In this document: one piece after another, positions 5,404 to 5,413 of the stretch
Numbering within the stretch: position 1 is the stretch's first letter
How the letters are laid out: each line of letters begins with the position of its first letter
Assembly: GCA_022712845.1 (NCBI GenBank)
Contig: JAFLJV010000003.1
Span: 1-5,413 of the forward strand
Length of the DNA: 5,413 nt
Reading direction: 5' to 3'
Source: Sulfurimonas sp.
GTDB lineage: Bacteria > Campylobacterota > Campylobacteria > Campylobacterales > Sulfurimonadaceae
The notes under the pieces: generated by a model
The model's input: only the letters and a program-made list of their open reading frames with translations
What the model was told of the DNA's origin: nothing
Database searches by the model: none
Position numbers and translations under genes: made by a program

Positions 5404-5413
5404 AACAGCCGTG
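5395..5413 (-). repeat. Right terminal inverted repeat of the IS
   Basis: The reverse complement is CACGGCTGTTTCATGCTAA, identical to the left end. The repeat includes the last transposase codons and the TGA stop. The window ends exactly at the outer base of this repeat. Confidence 0.95.

Larger units (their letters stand above)
4269..5413 (+). mobile_element. Complete insertion sequence of the ISAs1 / H-repeat type
   Basis: The element is 1145 bp and bounded by 19-bp perfect inverted repeats beginning CACGGCTG. It carries one DDE transposase gene on the plus strand that fills nearly the whole element; its stop codon lies inside the right repeat. The family call rests on the transposase (DGKAIKGT, TLDALHCQT, HWSVESMHYIKDVTFGED). 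The size is slightly below the range usual for ISAs1 elements. That family usually makes target duplications of about 8-10 bp. The left flank is GGTAATAA (4261-4268), but the right flank lies outside the window, so a duplication cannot be checked. The frame break in the transposase leaves activity in doubt. Confidence 0.9.

Noticed and set aside
1..5413. CRISPR array, tRNA, rRNA or riboswitch
   Set aside because: No regularly spaced repeats and no cloverleaf or conserved RNA motif were seen on either strand.

Overview
The window is strongly AT-rich, with short gene gaps and protein styles typical of Campylobacterota (Arcobacter / Sulfurimonas-like epsilonproteobacteria). This assignment is an inference from composition and protein flavour, not from a marker gene.

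Layout. The plus strand opens with the 3' end of threonine synthase (thrC, 1-366). After 20 bases and a good ribosome binding site comes a 478-residue protein (387-1823) that joins a RimK-like ATP-grasp domain to a C-terminal UvrC/ERCC4-like double helix-hairpin-helix. The minus strand carries proC (1818-2576), which converges on the ATP-grasp gene. The two stop codons overlap, and an 8-bp hairpin across both stops can terminate transcription from either side. Upstream of proC, on the same strand, is a membrane-bound sensor diguanylate cyclase (2674-4190), split by one -1 frame change into a 114-aa sensor piece and a 388-aa catalytic piece. The right end is a complete insertion sequence (4269-5413) of the ISAs1 / H-repeat type, with 19-bp perfect terminal inverted repeats and a transposase also split by a -1 frame change.

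How the genes fit together. thrC and proC are amino-acid biosynthesis housekeeping genes. The ATP-grasp/HhH gene probably shares the thrC transcript; its substrate is unknown. The diguanylate cyclase would make cyclic di-GMP in response to a periplasmic signal. The IS sits 78 bp upstream of its start codon, just beyond the likely core promoter.

The most notable points are the ATP-grasp/HhH fusion, whose metal-binding Asn position is changed, and the two split genes. Both splits lie on sequences matching the -1 slippery heptamer pattern (A_AAT_TTT and A_AAA_AAC). Both could equally be one-base losses in homopolymers, real or from sequencing. The sequence alone cannot decide between programmed frameshifting, recent inactivation and base-call error. 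No RNA gene, CRISPR array or gene-free stretch above 300 bases was seen.
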